This document shows, one piece after another, positions 9,235-21,121 of a stretch of 64,000 bases of DNA; the stretch's first letter is position 1; every line of letters begins with the position of its first letter. A program made the translations under genes and the position numbers. Below the pieces are notes generated by a model, which saw only the letters and a list, made by a program, of their open reading frames with translations, was not told the origin of the DNA and ran no database searches. The stretch comes from Eucommia ulmoides (taxonomy: Eukaryota > Streptophyta > Magnoliopsida > Garryales > Eucommiaceae), in NCBI GenBank assembly GCA_016647705.1, contig CM028336.1:9565380-9629379 (forward strand), written 5' to 3'.

Positions 9235-11535
9235 TGTTGATTCTAAGATTTTGATGGACAATTAAATGTTGATGTTTTTGGTGGAACTAACAATTTTATT
9301 AAGTGTTTCAGTTTATTAGTTCCAGTAAAGAGATTATCATGAAGATATTGAGAAAAATGTTAAATGGATGCTAAAGACATTGACCATGATGATGCATGTT
9401 AAGAGATCGAAGAATTTGAAAAATCTAGGGAAAACAACTCAGGTTCAATTTTTACTCTTAATGTATCTCAATTAGTATCACACACGACACAAAATATTTT
9501 TGCAATTATGTGTGTTTTTTATAGGATCCTAATTAGCTAACATAATTGCTCATATGTGTAATTGAAGAAGAAACAATTGATTTAAGAAAGATAATTAATT
9601 AAATTGAATTTAAGGATTTAGTGAAGTTAACTGAGAAAAGAAATCTATTACAGGGGCAAAAAACGTCGAAGAAATTTAGTAGAAAATTAATTAAAGAGAG
9701 GTGTTCCAGCTCAATCGGTCCACCTACACAAATTGATCGGTCAACCGATGGAATGGAGCACAGAAAAAAATTTAGTCTCTCATTTGGTCAGTTAATAGCT
9801 AGGTCGACTTATAGAAATGAGACAAACTCTCTAAATCTTTCGGTCGATAGGTAAGTCGCTTATGATTAAAAGGTGAACTCTCTGAATCGTTAGGTCGACA
9901 GGTAAGTCGACTTATTAAATTCTCTGAATCGTTTGGTCGACAGATACAAAATGAGCGGTCGACTTATGGGGAAAGAATTTTGACTTGGGCTACGTCCTGA
10001 ATTGGACAGTCGACCGATGGGTGTTGGTCGGTCAACCAATGACTAGTTTCAAGATTTGAGATTTTTATAGTTTTGATCCAAAAAGTAACCGTTATTAGCC
10101 GTTTTATGGTTAAGATATGAGAGATATCTTAGGGATCTGATAGTTTTTGAACTATTTAGTTAATATTTTAATATCCCTACAGATATGGTTCAAGTATTTT
10201 GGATATCTCTCAATTTAGTTCATGAAATTCTTTCTATCTTATCTAATTGAGATTGAGTATAAGTTTGAGGGACTAAATTGAATGTTTTAAAAGATATAGT
10301 TAAGTGAATTATACTAGGAATGAGTCTTAATGATTTAAGGGGGCTATTGGAGTAATTATTTATCATGAAATGTGGGAACTAGCTGTTAGAGAGCTTATTC
10401 TAATCCCCTATAAATAAACTTGCGTTTTTTAGGTTTCAATAATCTCATTCATTTTTTAATTCTAAGAGTTATCATACTAAGAGTATTGTGAGAATTTTCT
10501 TGAGAATCATTCTTGAGATATTTTGAAGTAGATTATTGTTGATTGCTGACTTGAGATTTTATTACTTATCATATTTATCCGTGGATTCCTAGTAAGATTG
10601 TTCCAAGTTGATTACTATTAATTGATTGTTTACTATTATCATATTCTACTTAAAATTTGATCTTTGAAATTATTTTCCTATATTTAAATTGAAAATTATT
10701 TTTGAAACAATTTCTTAAGAAAATTTGATCACGTGCTAAATTACTTGCTACCCATTTTTTTGTTTAAAATCAGATTTTGAAATTCTCACTATATTTCTAT
10801 CACTAGTATCAGGACATTAATCGAGTTCAAATTTATTTGGGGTGGTAAAAGCTCCGAGTGAAAAAAATCACTTATCAATTTTGTATTTGGTGAGTTAAGT
10901 ATCGGATTAGATATTATGGGGAGTGTCTAATTAAGGGTAGTTGGTTTCAATCTCTTCCGATAAAGAGATTGAGATTTTGATCTTTGCCTAGAGTATAAAA
11001 AGATTAGGTGTTAATTCTTTCTTGATAGAATTAATTTGAGTAATTTTGTAATGGTTCAATTCTTACCAGGTAAAAGGATATTTGGAGCATTTTTATAAGG
11101 TTTGATTCTTAACCTAAGTATAAAATAATTAGATTAATCTTTAACCAGTGAAAAAGATAAGGTTATTCCTGAGTTTGTGAAAAGGAATTGTAAAGGTTGA
11201 TTCTGAGCCTACGAAAAGAATCATTTTGTAAGGGTTTAGTTCCTACTTGGTTAAAGGGATCATAGTGATTGGTGGATGCGACTCTCCAAGGAGCTCGGGG
11301 GACTGGATTAGCCAAGAATAACTTGGTGAACCAGTATAAATTTCTGGTGTGTTTCATTCTTTTATTTATTTATCTTTGTGTTGTTTGGTGTGCACCTAAT
11401 TGATACTTAATTTTCGTTGCTATATAGATAATAATTAATTTAGGGTAAAAATTAATTATTTAATTTTTTGAAGTATTTTATTTGAATTAATTTTTATCTA
11501 CCCAATTCATCCCCCTCTTGGGTAGCTCAATGGGC

Positions 11536-11540
<5 letters not shown>
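9235..11540 (+). mobile_element. Solo LTR of a Sirevirus-like Ty1/copia family (2306 bp)
   Basis: It starts TGTTGATTCTAAGA and ends GGGCCAACA, the two ends of the LTR of the copia element at 26.6-42.2 kb. TATAT flanks both sides, which is weak evidence because the right side is a TA microsatellite. No coding region is attached, so it arose by LTR-LTR recombination. Visible parts: a region rich in GTCGAC palindromes (9710-10030), a TATA box (10409-10416), and a conserved CCAAGAATAACTTGG hairpin near 11311. Confidence 0.85.
10409..10416 (+). promoter_or_regulatory. LTR TATA box
   Basis: CCTATAAATAAAC lies in the middle of the solo LTR, in the transcriptional orientation of the family and just after the palindrome-rich region. 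It is the likely U3/R promoter. Confidence 0.5.

Positions 11541-11611
<71 letters not shown>
11541..11611. repeat. (TA)n microsatellite
   Basis: About 35 uninterrupted TA units directly follow the solo LTR. Confidence 0.95.
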
Positions 11612-11615
<4 letters not shown>

Positions 11616-13075
11616 AGAATTAGGAATTTTGACAATTTGTACCCCTAAAGTTTGACTCGAATCTCATGTTGGTCCCCATAGTCATAGTTTGAACATATAA
11701 ATAAGCGATTTTGATACTTTGCACGCTGAAGTTTGATCATTATCTCACTTTTGACATTATAATTTCAATTTGAATGCATTAAACCCTAAAATTTTCTAAT
11801 CATCTCACTTTAGTCCAAATCAATAATCCCGTCACAATTTTTTACCGCATGTGTCATGGGTTGTTTCCCTATTCTCATCCCCCATATGTGTGTGTGTGTG
11901 TGTGTGTGTGTTTGGGCGGGAAGGAGGATGGGAAAAGGAAAAGACTAGAGATACCCTTAAAGTTTATTAAAAACATTATAGTGTGATTGATGCAAATGTT
12001 TACCATTTCCTATTAATTTAGGTTTACATCATGGATTATCTTTAAGTTCTTAACTCTTCGTTCTAGTGATGGATAAACTCACAAAACATATTTAAGATGG
12101 ACTATCTTGAAGTATATTGTTTGCGGATAACATAGTATTAATTGACGAAAGTAGAATGGTCTTAATACTAAGTTAGAAAGATGGAGAGAATTTTTAGAGT
12201 CTAAATGTTTAAAGGTTAGTAAAAACAAGGTGAAATACATGCATTACAGTTTTACTAATGCAATGAGAGACGGTAGTACGATCAAAATTGGAGATGAGGA
12301 GGTGCCAAAGGTTGATCATTTTAGATATTTAGGTTCAATGATTTAGAGCAATGAAAAAATTGAGAAGGATATTACACATAGAATCAAGACAGGTTGGTTA
12401 AAGTGGAGAAGTGCAGTTGGGGTGATTTGTGATCGTAGGATCCCATTGAAACTTAAAGAAAAATTCTATAAAACTGCTATAAGACTAGCGTTTCTGTATG
12501 GTTTAAAATATTGGGTGGTAAAAACGAATCATGCCCAAAAAATTGGGGTGATAGAAATGAGGATGTTGCAGTAGATGAGTGGCAAGACGATAATAGACAA
12601 AATCAAGAATGAAACTATTAGAGAGAATTTAAGAATAACACCCATTGAAGATAAAATTAGAGAAAATCGTTTATGATGCTTTGGGCATATGCATAGAAAA
12701 CCCATAGAAATACCAATGAAAAAATGTGATTAATTCAAGTGTATGCTACTAGAAGGAGAGATAAACCTAGGAAGACATTAGAGGAGACTAATAGAAATGA
12801 TTTGATGAGGTTAAACCTGACAAAATGGATGGCCCTTAATTGATCACTATGGCGTAAATGGATTCATGTAACCGACCCTACATAAGTAGGACAAAGGCTT
12901 AGTTGTTGTTGTTGTTGTTGTTATTGCAAATGTTCACCATCCAAAATTATAAGATAATGATTTGGATTGATTCAAAAATTCCAGGATGTTATGTGTTCAA
13001 ATTAAATCACAAAAACCAAAGTGAGATAGTAGTCAAACTTTAAGGGTGCAAAGTGTAAAAAAATCCTACATATAA
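11612..13075. mobile_element. MITE of the TTTGCACCCCTAAAGTTTGAC family, split by a LINE
   Basis: The left end reads GACAATTTGTACCCCTAAAG and the right end is its inverse (CTTTAAGGGTGCAAAGTGT). About 80 bp after the left end, a second copy of the same end appears (TTTGATACTTTGCACGC), as also happens in the 24.87-kb copy. A (TG)n run is at 11886-11911. The LINE at 12007-12924 is nested inside. Without it the element is about 530 bp. It is a non-coding DNA transposon derivative of unassigned superfamily. Confidence 0.65.
12007..12924 (+). mobile_element. 5'-truncated RTE-type LINE
   Basis: Readable in scraps: FVLVMDKLTKHIQDG, then LFADNIVLIDESR, where the RT box FADD has become FADN. RDGSTIKIGDEEVPKVDHF and RYLGSMI, IEKDITHRIKTGWLKWRSA, and PLKLKEKFYKTAIR follow, the order seen in plant RTE elements. 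It ends in a (TTG)n tail at 12901-12922. TGCAAATGTTTACCAT (11991-12006) and TGCAAATGTTCACCAT (12925-12940) are the target duplications. Several stops make it inactive. Confidence 0.85.
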
Positions 13076-13234
13076 TGCCTTAAAATTTCTTGATTATCCA
13101 AGTACAATCCAAGTCACTATCCACATTACAATTTTGGATGGAAAACAATCACCTACCATGAATCCAACTATTTTTCAGAGGTTTTATGGGTAATTCTAGC
13201 ATTCTCATACCCTCCTGATCTCTTTCACACAAAT

Positions 13235-13238
<4 letters not shown>

Positions 13239-13322
<84 letters not shown>
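13239..13322. repeat. (TA)n microsatellite
   Basis: About 42 TA units mark the abrupt border to the GC-richer block at 13323. Confidence 0.95.
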
Positions 13323-13325
<3 letters not shown>

Positions 13326-13720
13326 CTACGGCGACACGATGGCGAGGCTACGGTGGTGTTCTGGCCGTACACGACAGCGACATAGGGTTGGAGGGCAGGC
13401 GATTCAGCGATGGTGCCACCACTTTCATGGAAATTGAGGGAGAAAGGGATATGACGACGAGTTAGGGTTGAAAATTGGAAGGTGGACGATGCGACAATGG
13501 CGCGGCTAGCTTCTAGCGATGGAGGGATTGCTAATGTTGGTAAAGATAGATTTAGGTTTTGGGGGCTGGATGGTGACGATCTGCAGGATGATGACCGATG
13601 ATCCGGGAGAAATGCTAAGCGGTGATCGGGGAAGATGATGAACGGAGGGGATGAGAGAGAGGATCGGCCAAGAGAGGGGTAGAACCAGATTAGCGGCTGT
13701 AACCCTAAACCGTAATTGTA
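13323..13720. other. GC-richer block of unknown origin
   Basis: Its base composition differs sharply from both flanks (GGCGACGATG-like wording). It may be a captured gene fragment in a DNA transposon. I could not read a recognisable protein on either strand. Confidence 0.35.
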
Positions 13721-14354
13721 TACTTTTAATTTTGATTGGACGATCTTAAAATGTCTAGATTTTTGTCTCTCATCCGACGATCGTGACTATATTAGTCCTG
13801 ATTTATTATATAGATATTTATTCTTTGATGCTATTTCTTTAATTTAATTTTTGTAAATTTAACATTTCAATATTATTATTAAATTTAATCACTATATATT
13901 ATTTCTATAATTTTCCTAAATTCAATGTCCATAATTTTCATAAGTTTCCGTATATTATTTCTAATTTTATCTTTCCATAAATAGTCTTTAAAATATGAAG
14001 TCAAAATGTGTGTGTGTGTGTGTAAGGTTAAATATATATATAGAAAAAATATATTCTCTCTTCTCAATTATACAAAAAGAAAATAATTTTTTTCTCAATT
14101 AGGTATAAGATATATAAGGTTAAATATAAATATATTTATGTTATACTTTGATTTAATCTGGACCGTTCTTTGTCTCTTGAGATATCAGACGACAGAGAAA
14201 TGTCTAGAGTACTTATATCTGTCATGTTTTGTAAAATAAATATATGGACATTAATTTTAGTAATAATACTGAAACAATAAATTTGTACAAATTAAATTTA
14301 AGAAAGAATATAAAAGATAAAATAAATATAAACACTAATTAACATTATATTATA

Positions 14355-14386
<32 letters not shown>

Positions 14387-14771
14387 AAGTGCCAAGTATA
14401 AGAGAGTAAGAGAGAGAGAATGAGGATTTTAATTATAATTTATAGCAACTACTTAAATTCTCCCTAATCTAATACTAATACTTAAAAATAGAAGGAGAGA
14501 TAAAATTTCAATGAGGTTAGAGAATTTCTTTAAAGTCTTTTGGTGAGTTTTTACATATACTTTTATCTTTGTTTTTTTGTTTTTTTGTTTTTTTTTTATA
14601 TATCAAATAATGATTGACCCCACTTAATTTTCTCTTTTTTGTTTTAATTTAAATTTTTTAAATCAATGCACAGATATGTGATTAATTTTCCTGCTCCACA
14701 TTTTAAATTATTTTAAAAAATAATTGTGGAAATATTTTCATCCAAAAAGAAAGTAGATACAATATAAAGTA
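13721..14771. other. AT-rich region related to the Helitron-like sequence at 32.8 kb
   Basis: The stretch near 13840-13940 (TATTTCTTTAATTTAATTTT, AAATTTAACATTTCAATATT, TATATTATTTCTATAATT) is close to the reverse complement of 32.8-32.98 kb. A plus-oriented piece of the same wording is near 14235 (TATATGGACATTAA). A (CT)n run is at 14357-14386. No gene is seen. Confidence 0.4.
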
Positions 14772-15784
14772 GGGTTAAAAGCACTTTACTCCCCTGTAGT
14801 TTGGCTCATTTGCACTTTACCCCCCCGTGATTTGAATTTCGCCACTTATCCTCCCTCCGGCATGGTTGTGGACCTAAGTGCAAAACTAACACTTATCATC
14901 CAAACTAACCATGTTGGCTGTGCACGAGCCTTTTTCGAAGCTGGACATTTTTTTTTGTGATTTCTCTCAAAAACTCATATTTTTTATACCCATTTTACCC
15001 CTATTCTTCTCTAACAATAAATTTATCTTTCTAACACAATTTCTTACTCCTAATTCTCTTATTTTTATTTTTCATGTATTCTTCAAGTGTTCATGGTGGC
15101 GATATTGGATTGAATTTCGGGAAAAAAAAATACAAATGTGATCGAATACCCGACTTGAAAGTTGTTCAAAGAGATAAACTTTTATTTTCTAAAAAATTGT
15201 ATTTTATGTGTTTGTTATTGCAATTTTAGTCTTTCTTATGGCAATGAAATAAATGTGTAATATTTGAAATAATGAAATATGAATCATATTTTCATATTTT
15301 TTTTGTTGATTACCCTATCATCCATGAAATAAAAAATATATGATCATTTAATACATCTCAAATTGCACAAGTTTACCATAATACACCATATTAATATATC
15401 AAAATACAACAATAATTACATTTCACCATGAAGTACCATGGTAATCCAAATTTTTCCATCAAAATACTTCAATAACAATCCACTAAAATTCACTGATCAA
15501 AAAATTATAATCCCCTTCTTCTTCAATACATCAACAACAATATCTTAGTTGATTAAAACACTATCCAAAAAGTGTCCAAAAAAAAAAATCCAAAAAATAG
15601 TCCAACAATATTATTCTTAAACACTGTCCAAATCCTACAAAATCCATCAAATACCAACATCATTTGAAATTAAACCTTAAAAAACTGTGAAACTATAAAA
15701 CTAACCAAAATTAAACACTGACCAAAATCAAACACCATCAAACATTGTACAGTTTATCCATCAAACACCATTAGTTTATCCATT
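14772..15784 (+). mobile_element. Foldback/MULE-like arm, GGGTTAATAGCAC family, truncated
   Basis: It begins GGGTTAAAAGCACTTTACTC and runs on like the right arm that starts at 53542: CATTTGCACTTTACCCCC, GGACCTAAGTGCAAA, ACTAACCATGTTGGCTGTGC, then a long AT-rich body. The match extends to about 15760 and is then cut by the copia LTR fragment. No partner end was found. Confidence 0.65.
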
Positions 15785-17730
15785 TGTTAGAACCTGCATT
15801 TACAATTATTAAAAAAAATCAAATATAATTCTGGAAAAAGGACAGGAACAAGTAGATAAAATGGTTAATAACAATAATACAGATGTAAGTTGACCGGTGA
15901 TTAATGAATGAAGTTATTGAATCTCTTGGTCGACAGATAGGTCGACCTGAGCTTAAAACAAGAAGTCTCTGAATCTCTAGATCGAGAGGTGAGTCGACTT
16001 GTGATCAAAGAATGAACTCTTTGAATCTCTAAGTCGACAGATAGATCGACTTATGAAACTCTCTGAATCGTCCAGTCAACAGATGATGGATAGGCAGTCG
16101 ACCGATGGGCGAAGAGATTTTGGCTTGGCTACATCCTGAATTGGGTGGTCGACCGATGGGTCTTCGTCGGTCGACAGATAGAGCTGTTTCAGGATTTATG
16201 GAATTTCAGATTTTATTCAAAAAGTAGTCATTACTAGTCGTTTTATGGTTAAGATATGTGAGATATCTTAGGGATCTGATATGTTTTGAGTTATTTAATT
16301 AATATTTAATTATCCTTATAGATATAGTTTAAGTAGTTTTGATATTTCTCAATTTGGTACATGTATTTCTTTCAATCTTATCTAATTGAATTTGAGTAAA
16401 AGTTTAAGGGACTTGATTGAATATTTTAAGAGATATTTTAAGTGCCTTATATCATGAATGAATTATTATGATATAGAGGGTCTATTGGTGTAATTAAATA
16501 TCATGATTTATGGGAATTAGCCATTATAGGGCTTGTTTTAAGAGATTTTAAATAGACCTGTGGATTTCACATGAAATCAATAAGAAATCAAGAGAATCCA
16601 AACGATTCTGAGTTATTCAACTTTCATGTTTTCTAAGAGTAATCATACTGAGTGAATTATGAGATCTTTTCTGAGAGTTGTTCTTAAGAAATATTTGATG
16701 TGGATTATTGCTACTACCGATCTGAAGTTTCATTGCTATCTCTAATCATTATTTTTTCGGTGAAATCCTGATGAAATCTTTTCAAATTACTTACTATTAA
16801 TTGTTGCTTATTTATTATTTGGAATTAGATCTTTGAAATTGTTTTCCAGATTTTTTATTGAAAATTATTTTTGAAACAATTTCTTGAGAAAATCTGATTA
16901 CGTGCTTAATTGCTTGCTACCCATCTTTATTTATCAGATTTTAAAATTCTCACTTTTGTATCACTAGTATCAGGACATTAATTGAATTTGAATTTATTTG
17001 GGGTGGTAAAAGCTTCGAGTAGAAAAATCACTTATGAATTGTTTGTAATTAGTGAGTTGAGTGTCGGATTCAATACTACTGGGAGTGTCTAATCAAGGGT
17101 AGGTGGTGTCAATCTCTTCCGGTAAAGAGATTGAGGTTTTGATATTTACCTAGAGTATAAAAAGATTAGGCGTTAATTCTTCCTTGATTGAATTTGTGAG
17201 TGAATTGTAATGGTTCAATCCTTACCGGGTAAAAGGATCTTTAAAGCGTATTTGTGTGAGGTTTAATTCTTAAGCCTAAGGTATAAAAAGAATTAGGTCG
17301 TGATTCTCCCTGTAATAGAATTATGTTAATATTCCACTTGGTAAAAAAATAAAGGTTATTCCTTAACTTGTGAAAATGAATTGTAAATGTTGATTTTGAA
17401 CTTGTGAAAACAATCGTTGTAAGGATTTAGTTCTTACCTTTAAAGGAATCTTGAGTTTAGTGGGTACGACTCTCTGTGAAACTCGAAGACTGAATTAGCC
17501 AAGAGTAGCTTGGTAAACCAGTATAAATTTCTGTGTGCAACATTATTTACATTGTTTACATTTTGTTATTTGAGTATGCACCTAGTTGATATTACATAAT
17601 ATGCTGCTATAAAAGATAATAATTAATTTTAGGATAAAATTAATTATTTGATTTTTGAAGTGTTATATATTCTGATATTTTTAATACTACCAAATTCACC
17701 CCCCCTCTTGGGTAGCTCACTGGGCCAACA
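15785..17730 (+). mobile_element. Truncated copia LTR, same family as 9235-11540
   Basis: The end GGGTAGCTCACTGGGCCAACA and the GTCGAC-rich part match the solo LTR almost block by block. The first 550 bp or so are missing or replaced: the left edge reads TGTTAGAACC, and the 5-bp flanks CCATT and GATTT do not match. So this is a deleted solo LTR, or one whose left end was lost by recombination. Confidence 0.75.
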
Positions 17731-18194
17731 GATTTTAAAACCAAACCATTTAAATTTATACAAAACCAAAACCAAAACCATGAAACCATTTAAGATTTTT
17801 CAATTTTATAAAAATCAAAAAACAAAACCAAAACTGCGAAACCGTGGACCGTTATTTTTTTATATATAAACAAAAACATAACTAAATATAAAATATAAAT
17901 TCTAAAAAACAAAATCAAACCATAAAATAACTATAATTAAAGTTTCTATTTAGTAACCATAATTAAAATACAATAGTAGGTCACAACAATACAAATCAAG
18001 TGTTTAAAAAAAAAAAAAAAGACTCAGAGAACCAATCAAATATGAGATTGAGAGTCTGAGAGAACAAATGAGGATAAGAAATAAATGAATGGATAAACGA
18101 GCCAAACGATTGTGAAATCAGAAATAAATATCATAAAACTCTAAGTCCCTTTACACACACAAATATAAGAGGGTTAAAAGTGTAAATAAAAAAG

Positions 18195-18225
<31 letters not shown>

Positions 18226-18523
18226 GGTTAAACTATAAATATATATAAGAAAATAAGGGTATGTATATGTAATAAAAATATATCTAAAATACTGGTTTCG
18301 CGGTTTATCCGTTCAATTTCGTGGTTCAGTTTTGTAGTTTAGATTCGCAGTTTCTATTCCAAAACAAAAACAAAAACCACTTCGGTTGCTAATTGAAAAC
18401 CGCAACTAAATCATTTAGTCAGTTTTAAAACTGAACCATTTGGTTCGGTTTCTTTTAGTTCCCATCGGTTCAATTTTTTGCAACATCCTTTGTTGATTGG
18501 GTTGTCGTCAACAACGACAGCTC
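17731..18523. repeat. AAACCAAACC / GGTTCGGTTT inverted-repeat sequence
   Basis: The left part carries AAACCAAAACC-type repeats and GCGAAACCGTGG. The right part carries their inverse (CGGTTTATCCG, TTGGTTCGGTTTC). This looks like a non-autonomous DNA element, but I could not fix its ends or target duplication. A (TA)n run is at 18205-18225. Confidence 0.4.
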
Positions 18524-18623
18524 GACATTCACAATATTCCCTGTAATTTATGCAACAAAATGATTGATTACCTTTTCCGTTAGTAACAAAATGACTTATT
18601 ATGGAAATATAGAAATTGGAGAA

Positions 18624-18951
18624 TGTTGAGTTTATTCCACATTGAATGTAAAAGGGGTTGGTAGTCAGGTTATAAGTGTGAAGGAAAACCTTATTCCATG
18701 AGCTAACTTCTAAGGTTAAGAGAAACGCAAGATCACCCTTGCACTAATATCAGAGCTCAGGTTATAACGACTATGACCCAATAACCACAAGGAGAGAGAT
18801 TGGTTCAGGGTTAACCGACCAAAGTCTCGTTGTGTGGGATGGAGATAGTTGGCTTTATTTCATATCGAATGTGAAAATGACTGATATAAGTGTGAGGGAA
18901 ACTCTCACCTCATGAAATAAATTTTGAAGAGAGGGCCAAAACCACCCAACA
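18624..18951 (+). mobile_element. TRIM retrotransposon (two LTRs of about 105-120 bp)
   Basis: LTR 1 (about 18624-18743) begins TGTTGAGTTTATTCCACATT. TAATATCAGAGC follows directly, close to the tRNA-iMet primer site TGGTATCAGAGC. After an internal part of only 100 bp comes LTR 2 (about 18847-18951), with TATTTCATATCGAATGTG and ATAAGTGTGAGGGAAACTC. There is no coding capacity; it would depend on proteins from other elements. Confidence 0.75.
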
Positions 18952-19081
18952 GAAAACTTAACACAAAAATATTAAAACAATAAAGACAACAAATACGCAA
19001 AAGAGAAAAAGAAGTCATATGGCTCTTTTAGTTTTGCAGTTTTCAAACGATCGTTGGAATTAAAAAATCACACAATGCTAG

Positions 19082-19290
19082 CGTAGTAACCCAATGAGGT
19101 CTAACTCATTCTCAAAAGACGCCTTAAAAGAGGAAGAATCCCTAGGCTTTCTATATAGCTCAAGATCAAGTAACACACGTGATGTAGGATCAACACGCCC
19201 CCTCTCGCGAAAGCTGGACTTTAACAAACCACACTATAAATGGATATCGGTGTAAGGGCCCAACATCGATGATGTGAGATTCAACAACTA
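19082..19290 (-). mobile_element. TRIM fragment, same family as 25766-26290
   Basis: On the minus strand it reads an internal end (GTTGAATCTCACATC), a G-rich tract and an LTR starting TGTTGATCCTACATC at 19195. TTGAGCTATATAGAAAGCC and TTTTAAGGCGTCTTTTGAG follow, matching the LTRs at 25.8-26.3 kb. The second LTR and the primer site are missing. Confidence 0.65.
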
Positions 19291-20034
19291 GTTACATCAA
19301 TGCCCTTTATTGACATTTCCAATATTTCTCAAAGAAATTTTATTGACACTCCAGAAAAATCCAATTGTACTCTTATTACGCTCATCGAGAGAGATAAATA
19401 CTTGAAACTAGAAGTGCATATTTTTTAGTACAAACAAAGTACCTCATTTTAGAGGCAAATTAAGATGGATGAGTTCTATTAACCAGTTGAAATTATGCCC
19501 CTCACAGAATTCAGTTTCCGGGCAACTTCACGAATGTCCATTCTTTCTCTCGGCAATTCTACAGTGCATTCAACTCCAATACCGATTACAGAAGCCATGC
19601 GCTCTTCAAGTTTGCAAAATCTTATGCTGCATGGACTCTTTTGCACTCTGCCTTCTTGGACAATAACAGGATCCGCTATCTCTATTGCCCTGTCCGGCAG
19701 TGATGCCTTGGCAAAGTTATGAAGTGTAAATCCGTCTTGGAACATGTTGTCTATCGGCCTCTTTCCTGTGAACATTTCCAGCAGGAGGATGCCGTAGCTG
19801 TAAACATCACCAGATGTTGATATCTCACTTCCCATACCATATTCTGCAAAACGCGTACAAAACTATCATCAAGCATAATGTGGAAAACAATACTTGTCTT
19901 TATGATTTAACATGCATTGACATGCCATAATGGAGTTGATTTTTAAAAAATACAAACATATATTTGCCTTAGTAGATGAATGCGAAGTTGGCAATAGAAC
20001 TACTAAAGGACAGTTCAGTGCACGAAAGTTCGTG

Positions 20035-20155
20035 TCATTGACGAGGTATAGGGAAGATTAGATGTACGCAGTCTTACCCCTGTATACAAAGAAGTTATTT
20101 ACAAGATTTGAACCCGCAACATCCAGGTCACAATGGAGCAACCTTAACATTGGCG
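20035..20155 (-). mobile_element. Au-type SINE fragment
   Basis: On the minus strand it reads GTTGCGGGTTCAAATC (B box), then GGGGTAAGACTGCGTACATC and CTTCCCTATACC, the wording of the angiosperm Au SINE. The 5' A-box end is weak. Confidence 0.7.
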
Positions 20156-20387
20156 ATAGAACTACTAAACAACGTTCCTAAATTTAACTTCAAAAACTTT
20201 GACACGGTAGTAAGTAACTAATAATTTTGGCACCGATTGGTAATGTTTTTTTAATGTGCATTTTTTGCTTTCAATAAAAATAAATTCTTTTAAAGTAACA
20301 CTTGCTTTGCACTTTAAAAAAGTAGTTTCAAAAATCAAAAAAAGTAAAAATATGACTTTAATTACTTCTTTTTTAAAGGGAAAATAG

Positions 20388-20535
20388 TTGTTTTTCACGG
20401 GTTCGTGTCGTGAAAACAGCCTATTGCAAAAAAAAAAAAAAAAAAAAAGACTGCGTACAATAAATCTAAGTGGTCCGACCCTTCCCCGGACCCCGCACAT
20501 AACAGGAACTTTGTAGTACCAGACTGCCATTTTAT
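20388..20535 (+). mobile_element. Au-type SINE fragment with internal A-run
   Basis: GGGTTCGTGTCGTGAAAACA is followed by an A-run, then AGACTGCGTACAATAAATC, CCGACCCTTCCCCGGACCCC and AACTTTGTAGTACC. It is opposite in orientation to the copy at 20035. The A-run replaces the usual GCAAGGGTA segment. Confidence 0.7.
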
Positions 20536-20606
20536 ATTGTAAGAGATTGATGGACTACGACCTCTCCATTCACTTTTTTCAATCATGTATAAATTTGTTT
20601 TGGATT

Positions 20607-21121
20607 AAGAGATAATAATACTAATATATTATCACTAAATCTTTTTACATTTTGCACCCTTGAAGTTTGACCTAAATCCACGTTGGTCCCTATAGTTTCA
20701 ATTTGAACACATAACACCTTAAAATATGTCAATCATTTCAATTAAGGACAAATCATTAACAGAGTTAGAAAATGAATGAAAATTGGTTATGTGCCAGGCA
20801 CACGACCTTTTCATTAAGTTTAATACCTTCATTTTCCTTTAAAATTAAGGGTAATATCATCAACTAATTTAATGGGCTCTATTTCGTTGAAGGATAATTA
20901 CAATATTTCATTTTCCTTAATGAAATAAAAAATGACGATAGTACACTTAATGAAACACGACCAATTTCCATCCATTTCCCAACACCGTTAATGATTTGTC
21001 ATTAATTGAAACGATTGACATAATTTAGGGTGTTATGTGTTAAAATTGAAACCATATGGACCAATGGAGGATTTAGGTCAAACTTCAGGGGTGCAAAATA
21101 TAAAAAATTCTTATCTCTAAA
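20607..21121. mobile_element. MITE with about 150-bp terminal inverted repeats
   Basis: The left arm (GAGATAATAATACTAATA, TTGCACCCTTGAAGTTTGAC, AACACATAACACC) is mirrored by the right arm ending at 21121 (GTCAAACTTCAGGGGTGCAA). The inner end resembles the MITEs at 11.6 and 24.9 kb. It lies in the kinase intron, so it was tolerated there. Confidence 0.75.
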
